64,000 bases of DNA from Sphingomonas carotinifaciens (GCF_009789535.1 NZ_WSUT01000005.1:3114001-3178000), one strand, 5' to 3'; shown: positions 37,003-46,074, numbered from the stretch's first letter. The notes: generated by a model from the sequence alone, not told the origin. Translations and numbers: made by a program.

Positions 37003-38172
37003 ATGCACTATGACGCGATCATTCTCGGCGCCGGTGCCGCCGGCCTCATGGCGGCCGCCGTCGCCGGCCAGCGCGGGCGGCGCATCCTGGTGCTCGACCA
37101 TGCCGATGCGCCGGGCAAGAAGATCCTGATCTCGGGCGGCGGCCGCTGCAACTTCACCAATATCGGCACCGCCCCCGACCGCTTCCTGTCGGCGAACCCG
37201 CATTTTGCCAAATCGGCGCTGCGCCGCTACACCGCCGCCGACTTCCTCGCGCTGGTCGAGGCGCACGGCATCGCCTGGCACGAAAAAACGCTCGGGCAGC
37301 TATTCTGCGACGGCTCCGCGCGCCAGATCGTCATCATGCTGCTCGACGAATGCGACCGGGGCGGCGTGCGGATCGAACTGGGCCAGCCGATCACCGATGT
37401 CGCCCATGCCGATGGCCGCTTCCGCGTCCGCCATGGCGGCCTCACCCATGAGGCGGACCGCCTGGTTATCGCCACCGGCGGGCCGAGCATTCCCAAGATG
37501 GGCGCGACCGGCTTCGCCTATGATCTCGCCCGTCGCTTCGGCCTGAAGGTGGTCGAGCCGCGGCCCGCGCTCGTCCCGCTTACGCTGGGTGGCGAGGAAA
37601 CCCTGTTCCGCAGCCTGTCGGGCGTCGCGACAGAGGTCGTCGCCCGCTGTCACAAGGCGCAGTTTCGCGAAGCCGCGCTGTTCACGCATCGCGGCCTGTC
37701 CGGCCCCGCCATCCTGCAGGTCTCGTCCTATTGGCGCCACGGCGATGCGGTGACGATCGACTTCCTGCCCGATATGGACCCCGACTGGCTGATCGCCGCC
37801 AAGCGCGCGACGCCGCGCCTCTCGCCGCGCCGGGCATTGGCTACCCACCTGCCCGACCGTCTCGCCGAAACGCTGGCCGATCGCCTCGCCCTCGCCCCCG
37901 ATCTTGCCGGCTGCACGGACAAGGCTTTGCGTGCCGCCACCGATCGGCTGTCGCGCTGGTCCTTCACCCCCAACGGGTCCGAGGGGCTTGCCAAGGCGGA
38001 GGTCACCGTCGGCGGCATCGCCACCGCCGAGCTGTCGTCACAGGATATGCAGGCCACCCGCGTCCCCGGCCTGTATGCGATCGGCGAGGCGGTGGACGTC
38101 ACCGGCTGGCTCGGCGGCTACAATTTCCAATGGGCATGGGCCAGCGGCTGGGCCTGCGCACAGACGCTGTGA
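37003..38172 (+). CDS. FAD-dependent oxidoreductase, HI0933/BaiN-like flavoprotein
   Basis: A 389-residue flavoprotein. The N-terminal Rossmann motif is AIILGAGAAGLMAAAVAGQRG. The family hallmark GKKILISGGGRCNFTN follows, and the C-terminal FAD motif is GLYAIGEAVDVTGWLGGYN. Family members are poorly characterised, and one (BaiN) acts on bile acids. No substrate is implied here. The upstream 12-bp inverted repeat may be a control site. Confidence 0.87.
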   Translation: MHYDAIILGAGAAGLMAAAVAGQRGRRILVLDHADAPGKKILISGGGRCNFTNIGTAPDRFLSANPHFAKSALRRYTAADFLALVEAHGIAWHEKTLGQLFCDGSARQIVIMLLDECDRGGVRIELGQPITDVAHADGRFRVRHGGLTHEADRLVIATGGPSIPKMGATGFAYDLARRFGLKVVEPRPALVPLTLGGEETLFRSLSGVATEVVARCHKAQFREAALFTHRGLSGPAILQVSSYWRHGDAVTIDFLPDMDPDWLIAAKRATPRLSPRRALATHLPDRLAETLADRLALAPDLAGCTDKALRAATDRLSRWSFTPNGSEGLAKAEVTVGGIATAELSSQDMQATRVPGLYAIGEAVDVTGWLGGYNFQWAWASGWACAQTL

Positions 38173-38179
38173 CGCCCGG

Positions 38180-39424
38180 TCAGCGCGCGGCCAGCATGAT
38201 CCCGCCGCGCGCCCATGCCGCCACCCGGTCGCCCGCCTGCCGCCGCACGAAACAGTCGCCGCCCGCCATCTTCAATCGCCGGCACAGCCCCTCGGCATCG
38301 CCCCGTGCGAACCCGCCGACCGACAGCCGGTACACCGTGCCGTCCGCCGACCGGAAGGTCGTGCTGCGCGGCGCATGTTCCCCGATCCGGGCAAGCCGCT
38401 GCGCGATCCGGCTCCACGCCTCGCGTGCGCCCTCCGCACTGCCATAGGCGCCCAGTTGGACGTACCATTCCCCCGTTGCCGGATCGGCACGCCGCGGGAC
38501 CACCGGGTCCCCGCCGACGCGGGTCCTGCCGTGCAGGGACTGCACCACTTCACGCGGCGCCGCGAACACGATCGCCGGCGGTCTCGTTACCGGCGGCACC
38601 GGCTGCATCGGCGCGTCCTCGATCTGCTCGGCGCCCACCTTCTCGGCAAGCTGGGGCGGCGCCACCGGCGTCGGCGCGTGCAGTGCCAGCGTCAGGGGCT
38701 GCCCTGCGTCCGCAACCGGCGTCACCCCCAACAGCGTCGCCACCTGGTCCGCGGCGCCATGCGGCTGCGCGAAGTCCGCCCATTGCTGCATCCGCGCATC
38801 GACATCCGCCGGCAACATGTCGGTCGCCGCCACCACCCGCGCCATCTGCCAATTGCCGGCCAGCGCCAGCGCCAGCGCCAGGTTCTGGCGCACCTGTGCG
38901 CCCGCACCGGGTTCGCGCGCCGCCGCGGTCAGCATCGCCACCGCGCCGGCCGGATCACCCGCCAGCGCCAGTGCCAGTCCATGGTCCGCCGCCGGAATCC
39001 GCGTGGCATGTTCGGCCAGCACGCCCCGCGCCGCCAGCCAGTCGCCACCCGCGATCGTCGTCAGCGCCAGGTTCAGTGCGGCGCGCCCATTGTCCGGCTC
39101 CAGCGCCAGCACATCGCCAAAGGCCGCCCGCGCCGCGACGAACCGACCCGTCTTCAGATAGCTTTGCGCCAGCACCAGCCGGTATCTGGCATCGCGTGGC
39201 CGCAGGCGCACCGCTTCCTCGGCAAAGCCGACCGCCGCCGCGGCATCCTGCTTCGCCAAAGCACGCTGCGCACGCTTCGCCGCCTTGGCCGCTGCCTTCA
39301 CCGCCTGCGCATCGCCGCCATTCGCCACTGCCGGCGTCACGCTGCGCGATTGCACCGCACAGCCGCTCACGGCACTGCCGAGCACCAGGGCGGACACGCC
39401 CAGCGCAATGATCGATCGCGTCAT
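38180..39424 (-). CDS. Lipoprotein with TPR repeats and SPOR domain
   Basis: 414 residues. The signal is MTRSIIALGVSALVLGSAVS with lipobox VSGC. Helical tetratricopeptide units span about 50-210 (FAEEAVRLRPRDARYRLVLA and FGDVLALEPDNGRAALNLAL). A Pro-rich linker follows, and a C-terminal SPOR domain (WYVQLGAYGSAEGAREAWSR) ends in VAAWARGGIMLAAR. SPOR domains bind denuded peptidoglycan at the division septum. It is downstream of the ParA/RHH pair by one base, which suggests a link to cell division or positioning. Confidence 0.82.
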   Translation of the reverse strand: MTRSIIALGVSALVLGSAVSGCAVQSRSVTPAVANGGDAQAVKAAAKAAKRAQRALAKQDAAAAVGFAEEAVRLRPRDARYRLVLAQSYLKTGRFVAARAAFGDVLALEPDNGRAALNLALTTIAGGDWLAARGVLAEHATRIPAADHGLALALAGDPAGAVAMLTAAAREPGAGAQVRQNLALALALAGNWQMARVVAATDMLPADVDARMQQWADFAQPHGAADQVATLLGVTPVADAGQPLTLALHAPTPVAPPQLAEKVGAEQIEDAPMQPVPPVTRPPAIVFAAPREVVQSLHGRTRVGGDPVVPRRADPATGEWYVQLGAYGSAEGAREAWSRIAQRLARIGEHAPRSTTFRSADGTVYRLSVGGFARGDAEGLCRRLKMAGGDCFVRRQAGDRVAAWARGGIMLAAR

Positions 39425-39425
39425 A

Positions 39426-39875
39426 TCAGCCGTCCTTTGCCGATACCTGGACGGCCAGCGCATCCACCTGGGGCATCGTTGCCAGAAACTGGTCCAGCGC
39501 CTGCGTCACCAGGCTTTGCGCGGATTGATGCGCCAGTGCACTCGCCAGCCGCAGCCGCAGATGCCGCTCGCCGTCCAGGCGCAACGTGAATGCGGCCCGA
39601 CCCGTCTTGCGCACCTGTGCGGCACTGTCGCGCCCGATTTGCGCGGCGGCCGCCGCCGACAGGGTCGGCCCGCCAGCCACTTCGCGTGCCAGCGCGGCCC
39701 GTTCGACCAGCACGGGCGGCAACACGTCCGGTGCCGGCGCGCCCGCGCCCATGTCGTTCCAGCCCAGATCGTCCGGTCCGGCCGCGTCCTGCCGCCGCAT
39801 CGCCGGGCGCGCCTGGCCCTTGCGGGCGAGCAACCCGGACGACAGCGACGCCGCGGGCTTGGGCTGCGCGGCCAT
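39426..39875 (-). CDS. Ribbon-helix-helix protein paired with ParA
   Basis: 149 residues. The N-terminal two thirds look disordered (MAAQPKPAASLSSGLLARKG). The C-terminal segment AAFTLRLDGERHLRLRLASA, then AHQSAQSLVTQALDQFLATM, has the strand-helix-helix pattern of ribbon-helix-helix DNA-binding proteins. It begins in a one-base overlap with the parA stop (TGATG). ParA partners with such domains (ParG- or omega-like) stimulate the ATPase and bind DNA. That role is inferred here. Confidence 0.65.
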   Translation of the reverse strand: MAAQPKPAASLSSGLLARKGQARPAMRRQDAAGPDDLGWNDMGAGAPAPDVLPPVLVERAALAREVAGGPTLSAAAAAQIGRDSAAQVRKTGRAAFTLRLDGERHLRLRLASALAHQSAQSLVTQALDQFLATMPQVDALAVQVSAKDG

Positions 39876-40588
39876 CAGCTCACCACCCGCCGGCCAAAGC
39901 CGTTCGCCTGTGGCCGCACGCCCGCGCCAATCACGGCAGAGGGCACGCTGAACACGGTACGCCGGAAGTTCTTCTCCAGCCGATCCGACACATAGGTCCA
40001 CAAGGCGGCGACCTCCGCGGCGGAGCGCCCCTTGGCATCCACCTCCATCACCGTGCGCCCGTCGATCATCGATGCGGCGAAATCGGTGCGCTGGTGGATC
40101 GTGACCGGCGCCACCGTGCCATGCTGCGCCAGTGCCAGCGTCGCCTCGGTGGTGATCCGCGCCTTGGGTGTGGCGGCGTTGACCACGAACAGCAGCGGCT
40201 TGCCCGCCCGGTCGCACAGATCCACCGTCGCCCCCACCGCGCGCAGGTCGTGCGGGCTCGGCCGCGTCGGGATGACGATCAGCTCGGCCACCGCGATCAC
40301 GCTCTGGATCGCCATGGTGATCGCGGGCGGCGTGTCGATCACCGCCAGCCGGAAACCCTCCTGCCGCAACGTCTCCAGGTCGGCCGCCAGCCTTGTCACG
40401 TTGGTCTGCGCAAAGGCGGGCGTCGGCGCCTCCCGCTCGTTCCACCAGTCCGCCAGCGACCCTTGCGGATCGATGTCGATCAGCACGACCGGGCCCTGCC
40501 CCGCCAGTTCGGCCTGCACGGCCAGATGTCCGGACAGGGTCGTCTTCCCCGACCCGCCCTTTTGCGATGCCATCGCCAGAACGCGCAT
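39875..40588 (-). CDS. ParA/MinD-family ATPase
   Basis: A 237-residue deviant Walker-A ATPase: MASQKGGSGKTTLSGHLAVQ, IDIDPQGSLADWW (A'), and the Walker B region VIDTPPA. It resembles orphan chromosomal ParA proteins rather than the parAB segregation pair, since no parB or parS is nearby. Instead it is followed by a ribbon-helix-helix gene and a SPOR lipoprotein gene in a tight operon. The likely role is intracellular positioning, with unknown cargo. Confidence 0.87.
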   Translation of the reverse strand: MRVLAMASQKGGSGKTTLSGHLAVQAELAGQGPVVLIDIDPQGSLADWWNEREAPTPAFAQTNVTRLAADLETLRQEGFRLAVIDTPPAITMAIQSVIAVAELIVIPTRPSPHDLRAVGATVDLCDRAGKPLLFVVNAATPKARITTEATLALAQHGTVAPVTIHQRTDFAASMIDGRTVMEVDAKGRSAAEVAALWTYVSDRLEKNFRRTVFSVPSAVIGAGVRPQANGFGRRVVS

Positions 40589-40734
40589 ATTCCCCCGTTC
40601 TCCGCTATGGAGCCCTTTGTTAAGCGCTCTGGTGGCACCAGGCCCGATAAGGATGGGTTAACACCGTTCCGTGTCCGATCCGGTCCACTATGGTTGGAAC
40701 GTGTCGCAGGGCCGATGAACAGGAATAAGGGTCG

Positions 40735-41721
40735 ATGGTGATGAAGCGGATGCTTGGCTTGCTGTTGGTGGCGGCATCGATGGGCGCGGCATGGCCCGCG
40801 GGCGCCGATGTGAAAGCCGGCGTGGATGCCTGGGGCCGCGGCGACTACAAGGCTGCGGTCGAACAATGGCGCGGCCCCGCGGTCGCCGGCGACCCGGACG
40901 CGCAGTTCAATCTGGCGCAGGCCTACAAGCTCGGCCGCGGCGTGCCGCTGGACCCCGCGCTCGCCGAAAGCTGGTTCCGCAAGGCCGCGCAGCAGGGCCA
41001 TGAACAGGCGCAGGACAATTATGGCCTCGCCCTGTTCCAGTCCGGCAAGAAGGGCGACGCCGTGCCCTGGCTGGAAAAGTCGGTCGGCCGCGGCGAACCG
41101 CGCGCGCAGCTCGTGCTCGGCACCATGCTCTTCAACGGCGATGGCGTGACGCGCGACTATCCGCGAGCCTATGCGCTGATGACCCGCGCGTCGCAGGCCG
41201 GGCTCAACGCCGCGTCCGAGACGCTGTTGCAGATGGACCAGTATATCACGCCCGCCGATCGCGAACGCGGCACGCGCCTGGCCCAGCAATATGCCGCGCA
41301 GGCCCGCACCCTCGCTCCCCGGCCGACGCTGGCCGCCACCCCGGCCGCGACGCCGCCGGCACCGCGCCAGCCGGCCATCCGCACCACGCCGCTGCCCGCC
41401 TCGTCCCCTGTCGCGCCGAAACCCACCCCCGTCGCCGCAAAGCCGACCCCGGCTGCGCCCAAGCCGACCCCGGTTGTAGCCAAGCCCGCGGCGACCCCCG
41501 CCAAATCCGGTGCGTGGCGCATCCAGCTCGGCGCCTTTCGCGACCGCGCCAATGCCGAGGCGCAGTGGGGCAAGGTCCGCGCCAGGCTGACCGGCGCCCA
41601 ACCCTTCTACGTCCCCGCCGGCGGCGTCACCCGGCTTCAGGCCGGCGGCTATGCCACCCGCGCCGCCGCGACCCAGGCCTGTGCCCGCTCCGGCGTGCCC
41701 TGCGTGGTGGTGAACGGCTGA
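40735..41721 (+). CDS. Secreted Sel1-repeat and SPOR domain protein
   Basis: 328 residues with signal peptide (LGLLLVAASMGAAWPAGA). Sel1-like repeats are present (AQFNLAQAYKLGRGVPLDPA, AESWFRKAAQQGHEQAQDNY and the LGTMLFNGDGVTRDYPRAYA stretch). A linker of repeated PKPTPVAAKPTP-type units leads to a C-terminal SPOR domain (WRIQLGAFRDRANAEAQWGK). It is divergent from the ParA operon across 146 bases. Together with the lipoprotein it makes two SPOR proteins flanking ParA. ATG 40735 or 40741 could be the start. Confidence 0.83.
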   Translation: MVMKRMLGLLLVAASMGAAWPAGADVKAGVDAWGRGDYKAAVEQWRGPAVAGDPDAQFNLAQAYKLGRGVPLDPALAESWFRKAAQQGHEQAQDNYGLALFQSGKKGDAVPWLEKSVGRGEPRAQLVLGTMLFNGDGVTRDYPRAYALMTRASQAGLNAASETLLQMDQYITPADRERGTRLAQQYAAQARTLAPRPTLAATPAATPPAPRQPAIRTTPLPASSPVAPKPTPVAAKPTPAAPKPTPVVAKPAATPAKSGAWRIQLGAFRDRANAEAQWGKVRARLTGAQPFYVPAGGVTRLQAGGYATRAAATQACARSGVPCVVVNG

Positions 41722-41740
41722 TCGCGACCGGGTGGAGGGG

Positions 41741-42625
41741 TCAGCCCTCCACCCACGCGCTCTGCGCAATCCCTTGCGCATGGAGCAGCGCGGTCAGGTC
41801 GCCATGATCCACCCGCGCGCCCGCTGCGCCCGCGACGATCGGCTTGGCCCGGAACGCGATGCCAAGCCCGGCACGGCGGATCATCGCCAGGTCGTTCGCG
41901 CCGTCGCCCACCGCCATGCTCGCGCCCGGCTCCAGCCCGCGCTCGGCCAGTGCCGCCAGCAGCGTCGCCTCCTTGGTGTCCGACCCCACGATCGGCTTGC
42001 GCACCCGGCCCGTCAGCCGTCCGCCCTCGATTTCCAGCACATTGGCGATCGCCCGGTCGAACCCGATCTCGGCCGCGACCGGCTCGGCAAAGCGGGTGAA
42101 ACCGCCCGACACCAGCACGGTCAGGCTGCCGCGCGCCTTCATCGTGCGCACCAGCGTCCGTGCGCCCGCCATCAGGGTCACGCGTTCGGCCAGGCACTGC
42201 GCGATCACGCGCTCGTCCAGCCCTTCCAGCAGCGCGACGCGCGCATCCAGCGCCGCCCCGAAATCCAGCTCGCCGCGCATCGCCCGCTCGGTCACCTCGG
42301 CGACCTCCGCCTTGATCCCGGCATAATCGGCCAGCTCGTCGATGCACTCGACCGTGATCATGGTCGAATCCATGTCCGCGACCAGCAGCCGCTTTTCGCG
42401 TCCCTCGCTCGGCTGCACCACGATATCCGTCGTGGCGAACGCGCCCTCCAGCGCTTCGCGAGCCACCAGCGGGTCGCCCGCAAAGTCGATATCGGCGGCC
42501 ACGCCGCGATCGATCCAGCGCCGCGCCCCCGGCTCGATGGATGCGGCCGCCAGCCGATCCGCCGCCGCCTGCAAATCCCCGTCGGCCAGCCGGCCACCTG
42601 CTGCTATCAGCGTCGCTGTGAACAT
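41741..42625 (-). CDS. serB: Phosphoserine phosphatase
   Basis: Last step of serine synthesis. The 294 residues have an N-terminal regulatory part and a C-terminal HAD domain with DMDSTMI (nucleophile Asp in DxDST), LVSGGFTRFAEP, and VGDGANDLAMI. The start MFTATLIAAG matches family practice. Its start codon overlaps that of miaA on the other strand by two bases, so each promoter must lie inside the other gene. Confidence 0.94.
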   Translation of the reverse strand: MFTATLIAAGGRLADGDLQAAADRLAAASIEPGARRWIDRGVAADIDFAGDPLVAREALEGAFATTDIVVQPSEGREKRLLVADMDSTMITVECIDELADYAGIKAEVAEVTERAMRGELDFGAALDARVALLEGLDERVIAQCLAERVTLMAGARTLVRTMKARGSLTVLVSGGFTRFAEPVAAEIGFDRAIANVLEIEGGRLTGRVRKPIVGSDTKEATLLAALAERGLEPGASMAVGDGANDLAMIRRAGLGIAFRAKPIVAGAAGARVDHGDLTALLHAQGIAQSAWVEG

Positions 42626-43550
42626 GAAGGCTCCTTTACCGAAGGTCGCGCTCATCGCAGGGCCAACCGCCAGCGGCAAGTCCGCTCTCGCGCTGGACCT
42701 TGCGCTGGCGCACCGCGGCACGATCATCAACGCCGACTCCGCCCAGGTTTACCGCGACCTGCGCATCCTGACCGCAAGGCCCCCGGTCGAGGAGGAAGCA
42801 CGCGTGCCCCACCGCCTGTTCGGCCATGTCGATGGTGCGGATGCCGGCTACTCCGCCGCCCGCTGGGCCAGCGATGCAAAGGCCGCGATCGCCGAGGCGC
42901 TGGCCGAGGACCGGCTTCCCATCCTGGTCGGCGGCACCGGCCTTTATCTGCGTACCCTGCTGGATGGCATCGCGCCGGTTCCCGCCATCGACGCAAGCGT
43001 CCGCGCCGCCGTTCGCGCCCTACCCGTCGCACAGGCCCATGCCGCGCTGATGGTCGAGGATCCGGCGGCCGCCGCCCGCCTCAACCCCGCCGACACCACC
43101 CGCGTCGCCCGCGCGCTGGAGGTCGTCCGCTCCACCGGCCGTCCACTCGCCGCATGGCAGGCGCACAGGCATGGCGGCATCGCCGACACGATCGAGCCCC
43201 GTGCCCTCGTTCTCCTCCCCGATCGGGACTGGCTGTTCGCGCGCATCGACGCCCGCTTCGCCGACATGCTCGCCACCGGACTGGAGGAGGTCGCAGCACT
43301 CGTCGCCCGCACCGACCTTGCCGCAGACGCGCCCATCCGACGCGCGATCGGGGTGCCCGAGGCTACCGCGCTGCTCGCCGGACACCTTTCTCCCGACGAG
43401 GCCGCCGCCGCCGGCGCACTCGCCACCCGACGCTATGCCAAGCGGCAATATACGTGGTTTCGCAACCAGTTGGACGATGATTGGGTCCGCGTTTTTGGCC
43501 ATGAACATAAAACGCGCCGCGATGCAGCGGACATTTTATTACGAAACTGA
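42624..43550 (+). CDS. miaA: tRNA dimethylallyltransferase
   Basis: Adds the isopentenyl group to A37 of tRNAs reading UNN codons. The 308 residues show the P-loop LIAGPTASGKSALAL, INADSAQVYRDLRILTARP, GGTGLYLRTLLDGIAP, and the C-terminal ATRRYAKRQYTWFRNQ. The ATG at 42624 lies inside the serB start codon on the opposite strand, with no obvious ribosome-binding site. A GTG six bases earlier is an alternative. Confidence 0.94.
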   Translation: MKAPLPKVALIAGPTASGKSALALDLALAHRGTIINADSAQVYRDLRILTARPPVEEEARVPHRLFGHVDGADAGYSAARWASDAKAAIAEALAEDRLPILVGGTGLYLRTLLDGIAPVPAIDASVRAAVRALPVAQAHAALMVEDPAAAARLNPADTTRVARALEVVRSTGRPLAAWQAHRHGGIADTIEPRALVLLPDRDWLFARIDARFADMLATGLEEVAALVARTDLAADAPIRRAIGVPEATALLAGHLSPDEAAAAGALATRRYAKRQYTWFRNQLDDDWVRVFGHEHKTRRDAADILLRN

Positions 43551-43635
43551 TGGTTGACACGAACTTTTATCATCGGTAGCCGCCCCTTGGACGAGGCGCT
43601 ACAGCGTTTCGTACCGTGTGCCAGTGAAAGGACCG

Positions 43636-45399
43636 ATGATGACGGAGAAGAGCGGAGCCGATATTCTGGTCGAGGCGCTGTGCGATCTCGGCGTGGAGGT
43701 CGTCTTCGGCTATCCGGGTGGCGCCGTGCTGCCGATCTACGACGCGATGTTCCGTTATGCGGAGAAAAGCGGCGGTCGGCTGCGTCACATCCTCGTTCGC
43801 CACGAACAGGCGGCGACCCATGCCGCGGAGGGGTATGCCCGCGCCACGGGCAAGCCCGGCGTGGTGCTCGTCACCTCCGGCCCTGGCGCGACCAATGCGG
43901 TCACCGGCATCACCGACGCGCTGCTCGATTCGATCCCGATGGTCGTCATCACCGGTCAGGTGCCGACCGCGCTGATCGGCACCGATGCGTTCCAGGAAGC
44001 CGATACCGTCGGCATCACCCGCCACTGCACCAAGCATAACTATCTGGTGAAGGACCCCGCGCGCCTCGGCGCCGTAGTTCACGAGGCCTTTCATATCGCG
44101 ACCTCGGGCCGCCCGGGACCGGTCGTGATCGACATTCCCAAGGACGTGCAGGTCGCCACCGCGAAATATGCGAAGCCGGGGCCCATCCAGCACAAGACCT
44201 ACCGTCCCCGTATCAAGGCGGAGCCGAGCGAGATCGAGCAGGTGGTCGACATGCTCGCCGCCGCCGAGCGCCCGATCCTTTATACGGGTGGCGGCATCAT
44301 CAATTCGGGTCCGGCCGCCTCACAACTGTTGCGCGAGCTTGCGCGGATCAGCGGGGCGCCCGTCACCTCGACGCTGATGGGCCTTGGCGCCTTCCCGGCC
44401 TCCTCGCCGCAGTTCCTCGGCATGCTGGGCATGCACGGCACCTATGAGGCGAACATGGCGATGAACCAGGCCGATCTCGTGATCGCGCTAGGCAGCCGTT
44501 TCGACGACCGCGTCACCGGCCGCCTCGACTCGTTCAGCCCGAACAGCCGCAAGGTGCATGTCGATATCGACCGGTCGAGCGTGAACAAGAATGTTCGCGT
44601 CGACCTGCCCATCATCGCCGATGTCGGCCATGCGATGGAGGACATGGTTCGCGTGTGGAAGGCGCGCCAGCATCCCCGGCCCGAGACGGGCGACTGGTGG
44701 CGGCGCATCGCCGGATGGCGTGCGGTCAACTGCCTGTCCTTCCCGGAAGTCGGCGACGCGATCATGCCGCAGCGCGCGGTGCGGGCCTTGTGGGAGGCGA
44801 CGCACGCCCGCGATCCGATCATCACTACCGAGGTTGGCCAACACCAGATGTGGGCCGCGCAGCATTTCGGCTTCGAAAAACCGAACAAGTGGCTTACCTC
44901 GGGCGGGCTCGGCACGATGGGCTACGGCCTGCCCGCCGCGATCGGCGCGCAGATCGGCAACCCGAACGCACTCGTCATCGATATCGCGGGCGAGGCCTCG
45001 ATCCAGATGAACATCCAGGAATTGGCCACCGCCAGCCAGTACCGCCTGCCGGTCAAGATCTTCATCCTGAACAACGAATATATGGGCATGGTCCGCCAGT
45101 GGCAGGAGCTGACCTATGAAAGCCGCTATGCCGAAAGCTATTCGGACTCGCTGCCTGATTTCGTGAAGCTGGGCGAGGCCTATGGCTGGAAGGGTATCCG
45201 CATCGAACAGCGCGACGAGCTGGACGACGGTATACAGGCGATGCTCGACCATGACGGCCCGGTGATCGTCGACTGCCGCGTGGCGAAACTCGCCAACTGC
45301 TTCCCGATGATCCCGAGCGGCGCGGCGCACACGGACATGATCCTCCAGGCCAACGAGGTCTCGGGCACCATGGACGACGAGGCCAAGGCGCTGGTCTGA
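43636..45399 (+). CDS. ilvB: Acetolactate synthase large subunit
   Basis: Thiamine-diphosphate enzyme of valine, leucine and isoleucine synthesis. The 587 residues include FGYPGGAVLPIYDA with the catalytic Glu in HEQAATHAAEGYARATG, GPGATNAVTGI, and FDDRVTGR. The ThDP motif reads AGEAS...NN rather than the common GDGS. Glu453 stands where the metal-binding Asp usually is. Start ATG 43636 or 43639; AAGGA lies just upstream. It is followed by a repeat element and ilvN. Confidence 0.95.
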   Translation: MMTEKSGADILVEALCDLGVEVVFGYPGGAVLPIYDAMFRYAEKSGGRLRHILVRHEQAATHAAEGYARATGKPGVVLVTSGPGATNAVTGITDALLDSIPMVVITGQVPTALIGTDAFQEADTVGITRHCTKHNYLVKDPARLGAVVHEAFHIATSGRPGPVVIDIPKDVQVATAKYAKPGPIQHKTYRPRIKAEPSEIEQVVDMLAAAERPILYTGGGIINSGPAASQLLRELARISGAPVTSTLMGLGAFPASSPQFLGMLGMHGTYEANMAMNQADLVIALGSRFDDRVTGRLDSFSPNSRKVHVDIDRSSVNKNVRVDLPIIADVGHAMEDMVRVWKARQHPRPETGDWWRRIAGWRAVNCLSFPEVGDAIMPQRAVRALWEATHARDPIITTEVGQHQMWAAQHFGFEKPNKWLTSGGLGTMGYGLPAAIGAQIGNPNALVIDIAGEASIQMNIQELATASQYRLPVKIFILNNEYMGMVRQWQELTYESRYAESYSDSLPDFVKLGEAYGWKGIRIEQRDELDDGIQAMLDHDGPVIVDCRVAKLANCFPMIPSGAAHTDMILQANEVSGTMDDEAKALV

Positions 45400-45408
45400 A
45401 ACTTTTTT

Positions 45409-45540
45409 CCTCCCCGGCACGGGGAGGGGGACCGTGACGCGAAGCGGCATGGTGGAGGGGGAGTATGGCAAGCGAAAGCGTCGGTGGAGTGTCCCCTCCA
45501 CCACGCGCTACGCGAGCGGTTCCCCTTCCCCTTGGCCGGG
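45409..45540. repeat. Hairpin-rich spacer between ilvB and ilvN
   Basis: CCTCCCC/GGGGAGG (45409-45427) and GGTGGAGGGG (45451-45460) with CCCCTCCACC (45493-45502) form perfect stems. A TTTTTT tract precedes the first one. The element ends in GGCCGGGAGGA, whose GGGAGGA serves as the ilvN ribosome-binding site. It looks like a degenerate member of the intergenic repeat class and might tune ilvN relative to ilvB. Confidence 0.6.
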
Positions 45541-45550
45541 AGGAACGATT

Positions 45551-46066
45551 TTGCACATCAAGACCGAAGCCACCGAACGCCACACGCTGGCGGTCATTGT
45601 CGACAATGAACCGGGCATCCTCGCCCGGATCGCCGGCCTGTTCACCGCGCGCGGCTATAATATCGAGAGCCTGACCGTGTCGGAGATCACCGCCGACAAG
45701 GGCGTCAGCCGCATCACCATCGTCACCAGCGCCTCGCCGCCGGTGATGGAACAGATCATCGCGCAGCTCGACCGCCTCGTGCCCGTCCACAAGGTCACCG
45801 ACCTCACCGCACTGGGCGCGCATGTCGAACGCGAGCTGGCGCTGGTGAAGGTCAAGGGCACCGGCGACCACCGGATCGAGGCGCTGCGCCTGGCCGAGGT
45901 CTACCGCGCCCGCGTCGTCGATGCGACCATCGGCTCCTTCGTCTTCGAAGTCACCGGCACGATCGAGAAGATCGACAAGTTCGTCGAGCTGATGGGCGAG
46001 GTCGGTCTGGTCGAGGTTGCCCGCACCGGCATCGTCGCCATCGCCCGCGGCCGCGAAGCCGCCTGA
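45551..46066 (+). CDS. ilvN: Acetolactate synthase small (regulatory) subunit
   Basis: Confers valine feedback control on IlvB. The 171 residues have an N-terminal ACT domain (HTLAVIVDNEPGILARIAGL, NIESLTVSE) and the ALS_ss_C domain (TGIVAIARG end). The start is TTG 45551, preceded by GGGAGGA at 45538-45544. The conserved region begins right there, and the upstream in-frame residues are repeat-derived. Confidence 0.93.
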   Translation: MHIKTEATERHTLAVIVDNEPGILARIAGLFTARGYNIESLTVSEITADKGVSRITIVTSASPPVMEQIIAQLDRLVPVHKVTDLTALGAHVERELALVKVKGTGDHRIEALRLAEVYRARVVDATIGSFVFEVTGTIEKIDKFVELMGEVGLVEVARTGIVAIARGREAA

Positions 46067-46074
46067 TCCAAACC

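Noticed and set aside
40589..40734. Possible parS-like site beside parA
   Set aside because: No 16-bp palindrome of the usual parS type is visible between parA and the Sel1/SPOR gene.
43554..43590. TTGACA upstream of ilvB as a promoter, and a short frame MVDTNFYHR as a leader peptide
   Set aside because: No -10 box at proper spacing, and the short frame has no run of Ile, Val or Leu codons, so neither is supported.
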